NCBI GenBank assembly: GCA_027083115.1
Contig: JALWQN010000071.1
Coordinates: 1-18,837 of the forward strand
From: Desulfurococcales archaeon
Lineage (GTDB): Archaea > Thermoproteota > Thermoprotei_A > Sulfolobales > NBVN01
Length of the DNA stretch: 18,837 bases
Direction: 5' to 3'
Shown: positions 1 through 6,456 of the stretch, piece by piece
Numbering within the stretch: the first letter of the stretch is position 1
How the letters are laid out: every line of letters begins with the position of its first letter
Program-made: the position numbers and the translations under genes
The notes under the pieces: model-generated
What the model saw: only the letters and a program-made list of their open reading frames with translations
Told to the model about the DNA's origin: nothing
Database searches by the model: none

Positions 1-23
1 GAAGTACTTCGGTAAGTAATTAC

Positions 24-60
24 TTATTTTTAATCGATTGTTTGGGTATTGTTAGGTGAT
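24..60 (+). promoter_or_regulatory. Promoter and ribosome binding site of the metallophosphoesterase
   Basis: An A/T-rich TATA-like box (TTATTTTTAAT, 24-34) lies about 35 bases before the ATG at 64. Archaeal transcription normally starts about 25 bases after the box centre, which places it near 54, directly at the GGTGAT ribosome binding site (55-60). The leader would be about 10 nt. Seen in sequence; the start point is inferred. Confidence 0.5.
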
Positions 61-63
61 TTA

Positions 64-738
64 ATGAAGTTACTGGCTATTTCGGACATTCATGGGAGAG
101 TTAATTCCTTGAAGAGAGTTCTTAATTCAGTGAGCAACATAAACTATGTCTTGTTGGCTGGTGATTTAGCCTTCATGCCCGGATATTCTTCATCAGAGGT
201 CCTTAAGATCCTTTCTGAGTGGTGTGTTAAGAGTGGCTGTAAAGCCTTTGTAGTCCCTGGAAACACTGACTCAAAAAGCATTCTTTACGTTAATTACCCT
301 AGTATTGAGGTGATTCACTTAAGTATTTCCTTCATTAATCCCTTTACTGTTGGAGGTATTGGTGGAGGCATGGGATTTGGTTTTTGGGGATACAGTAAAT
401 TAAGTGATGAGTTAATGAGTAAGTTCGTTAATGAGTTCTTAATGAAGTGCGGGGCTGCATTAATCCCTTATGAGTGGGTGCTGCTCACACACACACCCCC
501 TTACGGAGTAAGGACTGATGTCTTATATACCGGCGAACATATCGGTTCTAAAGCATTAAGGAAGCTTGTGGAGTTAAGGAAGCCGGCCCTAGTTATCAAT
601 GGCCACATACATGAAGCTAGGGGCATAGACTACTTAGGTAGGACCATGATCGTTAATCCTGGGCCTTGCTATAAAGGCTATTACGCGGTCATCCATGTGG
701 AAGACAAGGGTATTTGGGCAGAACTGAAGAAAGCCTAA
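64..738 (+). CDS. Calcineurin-like metallophosphoesterase
   Basis: This is a small (224 aa) cytosolic two-metal phosphoesterase of the calcineurin-like superfamily; the substrate cannot be read from sequence. The ordered metal-binding motifs are all present: SDIHG near residue 8, GDLA near 38, GNTD near 70 (the family's GNHD box with Thr in place of His, as in several archaeal members), HTPP near 142 and GHIHE near 180. No signal peptide or membrane segment is seen. An in-frame TTG at 49 would lengthen it by five residues, but the ATG at 64 sits correctly after GGTGAT, and the predicted transcription start lies downstream of 49. Its 3' end overlaps that of the convergent ttuA by 4 bp. Nothing links it to the neighbouring respiratory operon. 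Confidence 0.88.
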   Translation: MKLLAISDIHGRVNSLKRVLNSVSNINYVLLAGDLAFMPGYSSSEVLKILSEWCVKSGCKAFVVPGNTDSKSILYVNYPSIEVIHLSISFINPFTVGGIGGGMGFGFWGYSKLSDELMSKFVNEFLMKCGAALIPYEWVLLTHTPPYGVRTDVLYTGEHIGSKALRKLVELRKPALVINGHIHEARGIDYLGRTMIVNPGPCYKGYYAVIHVEDKGIWAELKKA

Positions 739-1721
739 TCATTGACTGTGTTCATATACTCAATAATTAATGACTTAAGGTATTGTTTTGCTTGAGGGCC
801 TTTCGGCGAACCAGTCGCTCCCTCAGTTAATTTGCAGAAGCTACACACTCCAGTTCTTGAGGGCATGCCGCAGTATTTACATGGTTTGAAGGAAGTACTC
901 TCTTTAGTTAGTGATTTGATTGATTCCTTAGCTAATTCCTTCATGAAACTTACTCTAAGACTCGAGTACTTTTCATCAAGCTTAAGGAGGAAGGACTTAA
1001 GTTCTTTCTCTAGTCCACTGAGCCTTGAGTAAGGGCATGAGTTCTTGCTGAAAGGCAAGTTCTTAACTAGGGCGTAAACCAGGTTCTCCCTTTCGGTAAG
1101 TAGGTAGAGGGGCCTGATCCTGCTTATGGCTATTCCTTTACTAGGTGTTTTAGGCCCTAACTTTGCTAGGGCTTCCTTATCATTAAGGAGTAATGCCTTA
1201 AGCGCATAACTCATTAAGTCATCCATGTGATGGCCTAATGCTATTGATGAGGCCTTAATCTCGTAGCCGACTACGTTAAGCAAGTATCTCTTAATAACTC
1301 CGCACACTGAGCATATTGGCCTTCCTGATGCCCTAGCTATCTCAGGTAACTCGAGTCCTGTAGCCTCCTTAAGCCTAATGACCATAGGTTTAAGCCCTAA
1401 TGCCTTACACACTTCCTTAACTACTTCCTCACTTTCCTCCGAGTAACTTCCCAAGCCTAAATCAATGAATGCAGGAATTAATTCGGCCCCAATACTTCCT
1501 GAGTCTATTAAGGATTTTAAGGCACTCAACAGAGCTACCGAGTCCTTACCTCCTGATAAAGCAACAATAACCTTATCGCCATAACTGATTAGTCTGTACT
1601 TCTCAACAGTCTCCAAAACCCTTCTCTCATAGTACTTAATGAAGTGTTCACTACATAAAGAAATGTTAGCGTAAGGTATCTTAATCACTGCCTTCTTCCC
1701 GCATATTCTGCATTTAGCCAG
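735..1721 (-). CDS. ttuA: tRNA 2-thiolation protein, TtuA/Ncs6-type PP-loop ATPase
   Basis: TtuA activates the C2 carbonyl of a tRNA uridine by adenylation and replaces it with sulfur from a thiocarboxylated TtuB-like carrier. The PP-loop SGGKDS, the PICSVCG motif and a later Cys (NSCPY) are present; the last three cysteines match the set that holds the [4Fe-4S] cluster of TtuA. A C-terminal CxxC...CxxC zinc finger (CKYC...CSFC) is near the end. A GTG start at 1688 would delete half of the N-terminal zinc finger. Reading upstream in frame restores KCRICGKK before LCSEHF, giving CxxC...CxxH, and the only start-like codon before the in-frame stop is CTG at 1721. This is preceded by GAGGTGA with a 6-base spacer. 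I therefore propose a CTG start (328 aa) overlapping ttuB by 8 bp. The function is secure; the rare start codon is inference. Confidence 0.87.
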   Translation of the reverse strand: MAKCRICGKKAVIKIPYANISLCSEHFIKYYERRVLETVEKYRLISYGDKVIVALSGGKDSVALLSALKSLIDSGSIGAELIPAFIDLGLGSYSEESEEVVKEVCKALGLKPMVIRLKEATGLELPEIARASGRPICSVCGVIKRYLLNVVGYEIKASSIALGHHMDDLMSYALKALLLNDKEALAKLGPKTPSKGIAISRIRPLYLLTERENLVYALVKNLPFSKNSCPYSRLSGLEKELKSFLLKLDEKYSSLRVSFMKELAKESIKSLTKESTSFKPCKYCGMPSRTGVCSFCKLTEGATGSPKGPQAKQYLKSLIIEYMNTVND

Positions 1722-1986
1722 TTGATGTCACCTCATAAACCTCTAATTCGTCGCCGTCGCTAATTAAGTCATCCTCAGTTAAGGGTACACCATCCTTAAC
1801 AACTACTGCAGCATAAATGCCGTAATTCAGTTCCTTAAGCAACCTACTTACAGAAACTCTTGACTTCCTAAACTCAATTAACCTAATCCTTCCTCCAGGG
1901 TAAATAGCTACCTTAATCGTTTTCTTCACCACCTCTAAGGAATTATATGGATTAAGAGTTAAGGTAGTTTTAAGCCCTGGATTCAT
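1714..1986 (-). CDS. ttuB: TtuB/ThiS/MoaD-like ubiquitin-fold sulfur carrier
   Basis: A small beta-grasp protein placed directly before and overlapping ttuA, so it is most likely the sulfur donor for tRNA thiolation (TtuB/SAMP type). The pattern DGVPLTEDD...DGDELEVYEV is typical of ThiS/MoaD-like carriers. These proteins normally end in Gly-Gly, whose terminal carboxylate becomes a thiocarboxylate; this one ends STG, so only the last Gly is kept. The ATG at 1986 gives 90 aa, about 20 longer than usual, and no ribosome binding site precedes it. GTG codons at 1932 or 1929 would give a family-sized 71-72 aa protein starting before KKTIKVAIY, so the start is unresolved. It begins 23 bp after the NuoH-like gene and may be the tail of the respiratory operon. 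Confidence 0.75.
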   Translation of the reverse strand: MNPGLKTTLTLNPYNSLEVVKKTIKVAIYPGGRIRLIEFRKSRVSVSRLLKELNYGIYAAVVVKDGVPLTEDDLISDGDELEVYEVTSTG

Positions 1987-2009
1987 TGATTAGTTCAAGA
2001 AGTAAGAAT

Positions 2010-3002
2010 TTAGGCCAGCACCGAAATTATTAATGCTAGGAAAGACATTGGGTATAGGTACTTCCATAAGAACCTTATTCCTTGGTCTGGCCGGAACCTC
2101 GGCATTGAGTTCTCCACCCACCTAAGCACAGCAAGCACAACAAAGTACTTCAGCAAAACCACTATGGCGCTTAACCACCAGTTCCCTGGATCAACAGGCC
2201 AAGGACCACCAAGGAAGAACATCACATAAAGTACGGGCATCACTATATCCTCAACGAATTTAGTAAAGAACGCAAAGGCCAACCTAGGTCCCCCTAACTC
2301 AGTAAATAAACCCCAGTAGAGCTCTGACTCAGCCTCAGGAAAATCGAAAGGCCTAATCATCAGTATAGCCATCAAACCTATGAAGGCAGCCAAAGAACCT
2401 AAGGCCATAGCTATGAAGGAGGCTGGATTAAGGCTCCATAAGCCGTAAGAGACAGTTGATGTTAAGTAAGTGCTAAATAGAGCTCCAGAGTGCCTTCCTG
2501 CAAGAATTATCGGTGTTAACATGGCTGCAGTGAATGCGGGCTCAGCAGAGAATAGTAGGGCCAAGTATCTGCCTGCAGCAAGTCCTGAGTAGGGATTGGG
2601 TTGAGAGAGGGCTAAGTACGCTAAGGCAAAGGGAGAAAGCAATATCACGTAAGCGATCACTATGAAGTCATATGGGGCGAATAGAGGTTGATACGCTAGC
2701 GGAGTAGCTAAAGTCACTGAGGTCAAGGCACCTATAGCTAGGAAAATGACTACTAGGGGAGATAACTTAAGGCCGTATTTATTTATGAAGTCCTCCTTTG
2801 AGACGAGCTTGAGGAGGTCCGCTAAAGGCTGCAGGAAACCTGCTGGTCCAGTGTATGTGGGTCCCCTCCTATACTGTATCCTTCCAGCTAACTTCCTCGA
2901 GAACCACTGTGTCGTAATTATTAGGGCTATTATAGTAAGTAATCCTGGATAGATAAGAGATTCGATCACTACATTCGCTATATTAACTATTGCTCCCCAC
3001 AT
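2010..3002 (-). CDS. NuoH/MbhM-like membrane anchor subunit of an Mbh/Mbx-type complex
   Basis: This is the complex-I ND1/NuoH homologue (330 aa, about 8 membrane segments) that docks the peripheral electron-transfer arm on the membrane and begins the ion or quinone-like path. NuoH hallmarks are GRIQYRRGPTYTGPAGFLQP near residue 40, RPFDFPEAESEL near 217 and a C-terminal RPDQ...WKYLYP. It is the last structural gene of the 12-gene operon. Its ATG lies 1 bp after the stop of the MbhI-like gene. In Mbh and Mbx complexes the equivalent is the M subunit. The family assignment is certain; whether it passes protons or sodium cannot be read from the sequence. Confidence 0.92.
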   Translation of the reverse strand: MWGAIVNIANVVIESLIYPGLLTIIALIITTQWFSRKLAGRIQYRRGPTYTGPAGFLQPLADLLKLVSKEDFINKYGLKLSPLVVIFLAIGALTSVTLATPLAYQPLFAPYDFIVIAYVILLSPFALAYLALSQPNPYSGLAAGRYLALLFSAEPAFTAAMLTPIILAGRHSGALFSTYLTSTVSYGLWSLNPASFIAMALGSLAAFIGLMAILMIRPFDFPEAESELYWGLFTELGGPRLAFAFFTKFVEDIVMPVLYVMFFLGGPWPVDPGNWWLSAIVVLLKYFVVLAVLRWVENSMPRFRPDQGIRFLWKYLYPMSFLALIISVLA

Positions 3003-3003
3003 C

Positions 3004-3360
3004 CTAACTCCACCTCACAATTAGAGCTGCTATCGCTAAAGCAACTAAAGCTATATAGGCCCAAACGTACCAGTCACGCATATATGCCTTGCCTCCCTCA
3101 GCCAGTGGCTTATGCAGATGTCTCCAAGACCTCTGAAGAATGTCAGTAATGACCTTACTTAATGGAGGTGTTTCCTTGTAGTCGGCGTCCCAACCACACA
3201 TGACTGGATAATACCTTATGGGCTCAGCTTCCTCAGAAACTCTTCTGCCGCCAGCGTTTTGGAAGAGTTCGTAAAGTGCTACGTAGACTGTTAAAGCAAT
3301 TAGGGCAATCACTCCTGTATACACCATTATGAAGGAGTCCGGAGACAACATCATGCCCAT
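3004..3360 (-). CDS. MbhI-like small membrane subunit
   Basis: A 118-aa protein with two predicted membrane helices, residues about 10-32 and 95-116, joined by a charged 60-residue loop containing YYPVMCGWDADYKE. I assign it to the MbhI role by position (between Mrp-type genes and NuoH), size and a two-helix plan; the sequence itself is poorly conserved, so this is inference. In Mbh, subunit I links the antiporter module to the hydrogenase module. ATG codons at 3360, 3354 and 3351 compete. GGAAGG abuts the first and is 6 bases from the second, so 3354 is the likely start. It lies 6 bp after mnhE and 1 bp before the NuoH gene, clearly in the same transcript. Confidence 0.6.
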   Translation of the reverse strand: MGMMLSPDSFIMVYTGVIALIALTVYVALYELFQNAGGRRVSEEAEPIRYYPVMCGWDADYKETPPLSKVITDILQRSWRHLHKPLAEGGKAYMRDWYVWAYIALVALAIAALIVRWS

Positions 3361-3366
3361 CCTTCC

Positions 3367-3885
3367 TCACCCCTCAAAAATTAGTTTAGCCCAGCTCTCG
3401 AACTCAGCGGAAATGTGTTTCCTGGCCTCCTCATCCTCAGTCACTTCAGCAAAGAGCCAATGAACGAACAAGGCCTTCTTATCTTCGCTTACGTCAACAA
3501 CCACGGTTCCTGGAGTATTAGTTATTGAGTTAGCTATGGTGACTATGGCGTACTCATCGCTGACTCTGTAAGGAACCCTAACTATGGCCGGCTTAAGTGA
3601 CGGTTTAGGCGACAGTATTGCCTTAACCACGCTCCAGTGTGCCTTAGCCTCAATGACTGTGAAGTACTTTAGTGCGTATGCTATTAGGATAGATAGCCTC
3701 CTTAGGTTCAGTTTCGAGGGTTTCTTAATCCATTCGTCAGTGAAAATATATGCTACCGAGAACCCAACAATGGCTCCCAGAATTAGCTCCATCATCGATA
3801 CTGAGCCTGTGTATAGTATGTATATTCCTAAAAGGATCAGTCCAACAATCAAGTAAGCGTAAATGGACTTAACCAACTTACTCAC
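3367..3885 (-). CDS. MnhE/MrpE-like (MbhA) subunit
   Basis: A 172-aa Mrp antiporter E subunit. It has two or three N-terminal membrane segments (about residues 10-50), then a soluble C-terminal domain with the family pattern SDEYAIVTIANSITNTPGTV followed by VDVSEDKKALFVHWL. In Mbh/Mbx complexes this corresponds to subunit A, which helps form the sodium-translocation unit. The start is GTG at 3885, overlapping the stop of the MnhC gene by 8 bp, which implies translational coupling. Length and motifs are normal for the family. Its place near the end of the operon differs from canonical Mbh operons, where the MnhE homologue comes first. Confidence 0.88.
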   Translation of the reverse strand: MSKLVKSIYAYLIVGLILLGIYILYTGSVSMMELILGAIVGFSVAYIFTDEWIKKPSKLNLRRLSILIAYALKYFTVIEAKAHWSVVKAILSPKPSLKPAIVRVPYRVSDEYAIVTIANSITNTPGTVVVDVSEDKKALFVHWLFAEVTEDEEARKHISAEFESWAKLIFEG

Positions 3886-4285
3886 CCCTCTTCTCTATCT
3901 TATTCAGGTTTTGGGTCCCGAACTTCCTGCCTGCTTGGGAGGCCAAGGTAGCTAGGAACAGGAGGACTGCCAGACCAATAACTATGGCAGTAACTATAAG
4001 TACCTGAGGTAGCGGATCTACTGCGGAATTGGCGAAATTGGCTGCCTCCTGAGGGTTAGGGAACACAAAGCCCTGAATTACCCCGCCAGGATATACTGGT
4101 GGTTGGGTTGCTGAGATCCTGTATCCAGCCAAAACAGCAATTAACTCTATGGCGTCAGAGAATATGGTTAGCATTAGGAGCTTCTTAATCATGTGCGGCC
4201 TGCAAACCATACCACAAAGACCTACTGCACCTAAACCCATTAATGTAGCAAGTATGTAGTACCACATTATTGCCTCGAGCGTCAT
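3878..4285 (-). CDS. MnhC/NuoK-like (MbhG) subunit
   Basis: A 135-aa homologue of MnhC/MrpC and NuoK with three membrane helices. The third helix carries the family signature PLPQVLIVTAIVIGLAV near residue 90. A glutamate in the second helix (DAIELIAVLAG) sits where NuoK has an ion-path carboxylate. A Pro/Gly-rich loop (QPPVYPGGVIQGF) separates helices two and three. Its ATG overlaps the stop of the E-F gene in an ATGA arrangement. It corresponds to subunit G of Mbh. Nothing is missing or unusual apart from two cysteines in the first loop (LCGMVC). Confidence 0.9.
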   Translation of the reverse strand: MTLEAIMWYYILATLMGLGAVGLCGMVCRPHMIKKLLMLTIFSDAIELIAVLAGYRISATQPPVYPGGVIQGFVFPNPQEAANFANSAVDPLPQVLIVTAIVIGLAVLLFLATLASQAGRKFGTQNLNKIEKRGE

Positions 4286-5076
4286 TCTTTACCACCTCCT
4301 GAAGAGTCAACAGCAAGTATAGCTAGTGTAAACCCTGCTGCGACGGCAAGGAACTCGAATATGTTCAGAAGAATTAGGGTGCCACCCAGAACTATGTTGC
4401 CCCATGGGGTGCTTATCCATCCTAAGTAACCTATGGGTGCTTGTGGCTTGGGTTGATTAAGGAATACGTAAGCATTAACTCCTTTAAGGAGGCCAATGAT
4501 TAATGTCCCAATGCCTGTTAAGGCGATCAGTAAGACGCCAGTAACCCTCAAAGAAAGTAATGTGTCTCTCTCGAACCCTAAGCTAAGGAGCTTACTTGAG
4601 CCCCAACCAGCCAGCAGTAATACAGGAGCTACAGCAAATATGGCTCCACCCTGGAAGCCTCCTCCAGGAGTTAGGTGACCGTGCAGAGCAACTGACAGCG
4701 ACACTACAATGATTATGGGTGCGACAAGTTTTGATATTACCCTAACTATGAGCGTCATCCCTTCAGGTGTTGGCCTGGCCTTGAAGGTGCCGGCAAGCAC
4801 ATATAGGGTTCCTATGATAGCTAAGAAAAGAACTGAGGTCTCGTAGAAAGTGTCTATGCCTCTCTCATCCCATATTACTGAAGTAACCACCTCTGGTGAC
4901 GCGCTGAAGCAACAGGAATGAGGTACGGGAACTCCTGTGAGGAACATGTTAGCTAAGTTAATGTTTTGAGTTACCCAAGGACCCGCAAAACCAAGTTTAA
5001 TTAGGGCTATAGCTACCGTTAAGGCAAATATTAGTGCTACAGTTACAGAGATTGCTGCGTGAGTGCTACTCTTCAT
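4282..5076 (-). CDS. MbhE-MbhF fusion, MnhB/MrpB-like membrane subunit
   Basis: This 264-aa protein joins two parts that are separate genes in Pyrococcus Mbh. Residues about 60-100 (VIWDERGIDTFYETSVLF) match MbhE, the C-terminal segment of MrpA. Residues about 110-264 (LVAPIIIV..., HGHLTPGGGFQGGAIFA) match MnhB/MbhF. About seven membrane helices are predicted. The loop after the first helix holds two adjacent cysteines (PHSCCFSAS), unusual for this family. A GTG at 5085 is possible, but the ATG at 5076 stands 6 bases after GGGGTG and is preferred. It overlaps the DUF4040 gene upstream and MnhC downstream. The assignment to the antiporter module is firm; calling it a fusion rests on my domain parsing. 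Confidence 0.85.
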   Translation of the reverse strand: MKSSTHAAISVTVALIFALTVAIALIKLGFAGPWVTQNINLANMFLTGVPVPHSCCFSASPEVVTSVIWDERGIDTFYETSVLFLAIIGTLYVLAGTFKARPTPEGMTLIVRVISKLVAPIIIVVSLSVALHGHLTPGGGFQGGAIFAVAPVLLLAGWGSSKLLSLGFERDTLLSLRVTGVLLIALTGIGTLIIGLLKGVNAYVFLNQPKPQAPIGYLGWISTPWGNIVLGGTLILLNIFEFLAVAAGFTLAILAVDSSGGGKE

Positions 5077-5317
5077 ACCTCTCACCCCTTAAGAGAGCGT
5101 AAATCAGGATTACTGAGTTGATCCCTAAGCCCACAGCCACGTAAGCTATTAGTAAGTCAGGAGCCAGCAAAACAACTAGGAGGAAGGCCGTAAATATGGA
5201 CTCAATGCCTGAAAGTACTATAGCCTTAAGTAAGTCTTTCTCAAACATGGCTAGTATAGCAGCAATCAACGCTGCTGTACTACCGATAGACCCAATAAGC
5301 AAAGGTATATGTATCAT
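5066..5317 (-). CDS. DUF4040/MbhD-like antiporter subunit
   Basis: An 83-aa protein with three membrane helices of the DUF4040 type found in the C-terminal part of MrpA and as MbhD. The diagnostic stretch is VLSGIESIFTAFL followed by APDLLIAYVAVGLGINSVI. The ATG overlaps the stop of the MnhG gene (ATGA) and is preceded by GAGGTGAATGAGGA, giving strong initiation. In Mbh it packs against the large antiporter subunit. The size is normal. Confidence 0.87.
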   Translation of the reverse strand: MIHIPLLIGSIGSTAALIAAILAMFEKDLLKAIVLSGIESIFTAFLLVVLLAPDLLIAYVAVGLGINSVILIYALLRGERYEE

Positions 5318-5685
5318 TCCTCATTCACCTCCTTCTCCTTCAATCTATCGACTATTGCTGGCTTAGGTAGGACCTCTCGTGATTTGTGGGCCGCCTTAGC
5401 CAGTATGTGGGAGCCGGCCGGTGACGTAAGCACAACGATTAAGGCACTAATTAGTGCCGAACCAGTTATGTAGTACTTGAAGGTTGATGGGACATCAAGC
5501 CCAAGAACTAATATAGCTACACCAACTAACGGGTAAACACCGCCACCTATGCTTCCTATGGTTGCTGCATGAAGTCTCAAGTAGAAGTTCCTGAACCTGT
5601 TCATGCCTACCGAAGCAATCACATCAAGCACTCCACCCATAAATAGGAGGGCAACGCCAAACCAGAAAAGTATTTGGTCGATCAT
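5314..5685 (-). CDS. MnhG/MrpG-like (MbhC) subunit
   Basis: A 123-aa MrpG family protein with three membrane helices. The family core FRNFYLRLHAATIGS near residue 30 is present, followed by GGVYPLVGVAILVLG. The C-terminus is short, charged and cytoplasmic (LKEKEVNEE). The ATG overlaps the stop of the MnhF gene by 4 bp, and its own stop overlaps the start of the DUF4040 gene. It corresponds to subunit C of Mbh and belongs to the sodium-translocation unit with the MnhE and MnhF homologues. Confidence 0.9.
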   Translation of the reverse strand: MIDQILFWFGVALLFMGGVLDVIASVGMNRFRNFYLRLHAATIGSIGGGVYPLVGVAILVLGLDVPSTFKYYITGSALISALIVVLTSPAGSHILAKAAHKSREVLPKPAIVDRLKEKEVNEE

Positions 5686-5963
5686 TTCTTTTTCGCCTCC
5701 AGCAAGTATTTAGCTACGAATATGTCTAGGATAAATACCCAGGCTGAGAGAGGTATTGCCCCAATAGCTAAGTAGGGTGTTCCATAGTAGAGAGTTATTA
5801 GCATGAATAGGACGATCAAATCCACGGTCAAGGCATCTAGGGCTAACACCATATCTGGGACAGTAGGTCCCTTCATAACTCTGTAAGTATATATGACCAT
5901 AGCAAGCGTAAATATGCTTATTGCTGCAGGCAACACGTAATTAAGTTCTGCTAAACTAACCAT
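5682..5963 (-). CDS. MnhF/MrpF-like (MbhB) subunit
   Basis: A 93-aa MrpF protein with three membrane helices and the signature YRVMKGPTVPDMVLALDAL near residue 27. A GTG at 5972 would add three residues; the ATG at 5963 is preferred because GGGTGGGAGCC directly precedes it. The start overlaps the end of the ferredoxin-like gene, placing this first gene of the Mrp block immediately after the electron-transfer block. Confidence 0.88.
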   Translation of the reverse strand: MVSLAELNYVLPAAISIFTLAMVIYTYRVMKGPTVPDMVLALDALTVDLIVLFMLITLYYGTPYLAIGAIPLSAWVFILDIFVAKYLLEAKKK

Positions 5964-6450
5964 GGCTCCCACCCTTCCCAGCAGGCTTTACCTGAGGATT
6001 CTGAAGGACTCCCAAAAACATAGCCTTAGTTATTGTGACCCTATACTTGCTTTCTGGAGGCACCGCTAGTTCTTGAGGGTGCTTCAGAGTCGTTGACTTA
6101 TCTGTTGTGAAGAGCTCAAAGCCCGTCACATCAGTCATTGATAGGGCACTGAAAGGACAGTACTCAACGCAGAGACCGCAGTAGGTGCACTTATGTAGGT
6201 CTATTCTAGGGAAGATCTTCTTCTTGTTCTGAGGGTACTTTCCTTCCTCAACCTCAATGTGCTCCATATCTATGGCATTAGCAGGACAAACCATCTTGCA
6301 AAGGCTGCATCCAGTGCATTTATTCAAGTCAAGTATGTGCCTACCCCTAGTGTGGTCTGTCTTGAAAGGAGGTTCCGACTTAGGAACCATCCTAGTGTAT
6401 GGTCTTCTGAAAAGGTATTTCGCGGCCTTCTTGAGGGTAACCCAAACCAT
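5956..6450 (-). CDS. Two-[4Fe-4S] ferredoxin-like subunit (NuoI/MbhN type)
   Basis: A 164-aa electron-transfer subunit. Two complete [4Fe-4S] motifs are visible: C45xxC48xxC51xxxC55-P and C88xxC91xxC94xxxC98-P, arranged as in NuoI and MbhN, which relay electrons from soluble ferredoxin toward the J-L interface. The N-terminus is basic (KKAAKYLFRRPYTR), suited to lying on the membrane surface. A C-terminal tail of about 55 residues extends past the second cluster. The ATG is preceded by GGTGATG and lies 6 bp after the L gene. Both clusters are intact, so the electron wire is presumably functional even though the NiFe site in L is lost. Confidence 0.92.
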   Translation of the reverse strand: MVWVTLKKAAKYLFRRPYTRMVPKSEPPFKTDHTRGRHILDLNKCTGCSLCKMVCPANAIDMEHIEVEEGKYPQNKKKIFPRIDLHKCTYCGLCVEYCPFSALSMTDVTGFELFTTDKSTTLKHPQELAVPPESKYRVTITKAMFLGVLQNPQVKPAGKGGSHG

Positions 6451-6456
6451 TCTTCA

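Noticed and set aside
832..1032. Plus-strand open frames opposite ttuA, NuoH, MnhE, E-F, N, L, nikO, nikQ, nikM, the aldo/keto reductase and aspS
   Set aside because: They lie inside well-supported genes, have low-complexity or unfolded-looking translations and lack promoters; they are shadows.
735..1688. TtuA beginning at GTG 1688
   Set aside because: It would remove two cysteines of a conserved N-terminal zinc finger that is readable in the same frame upstream.
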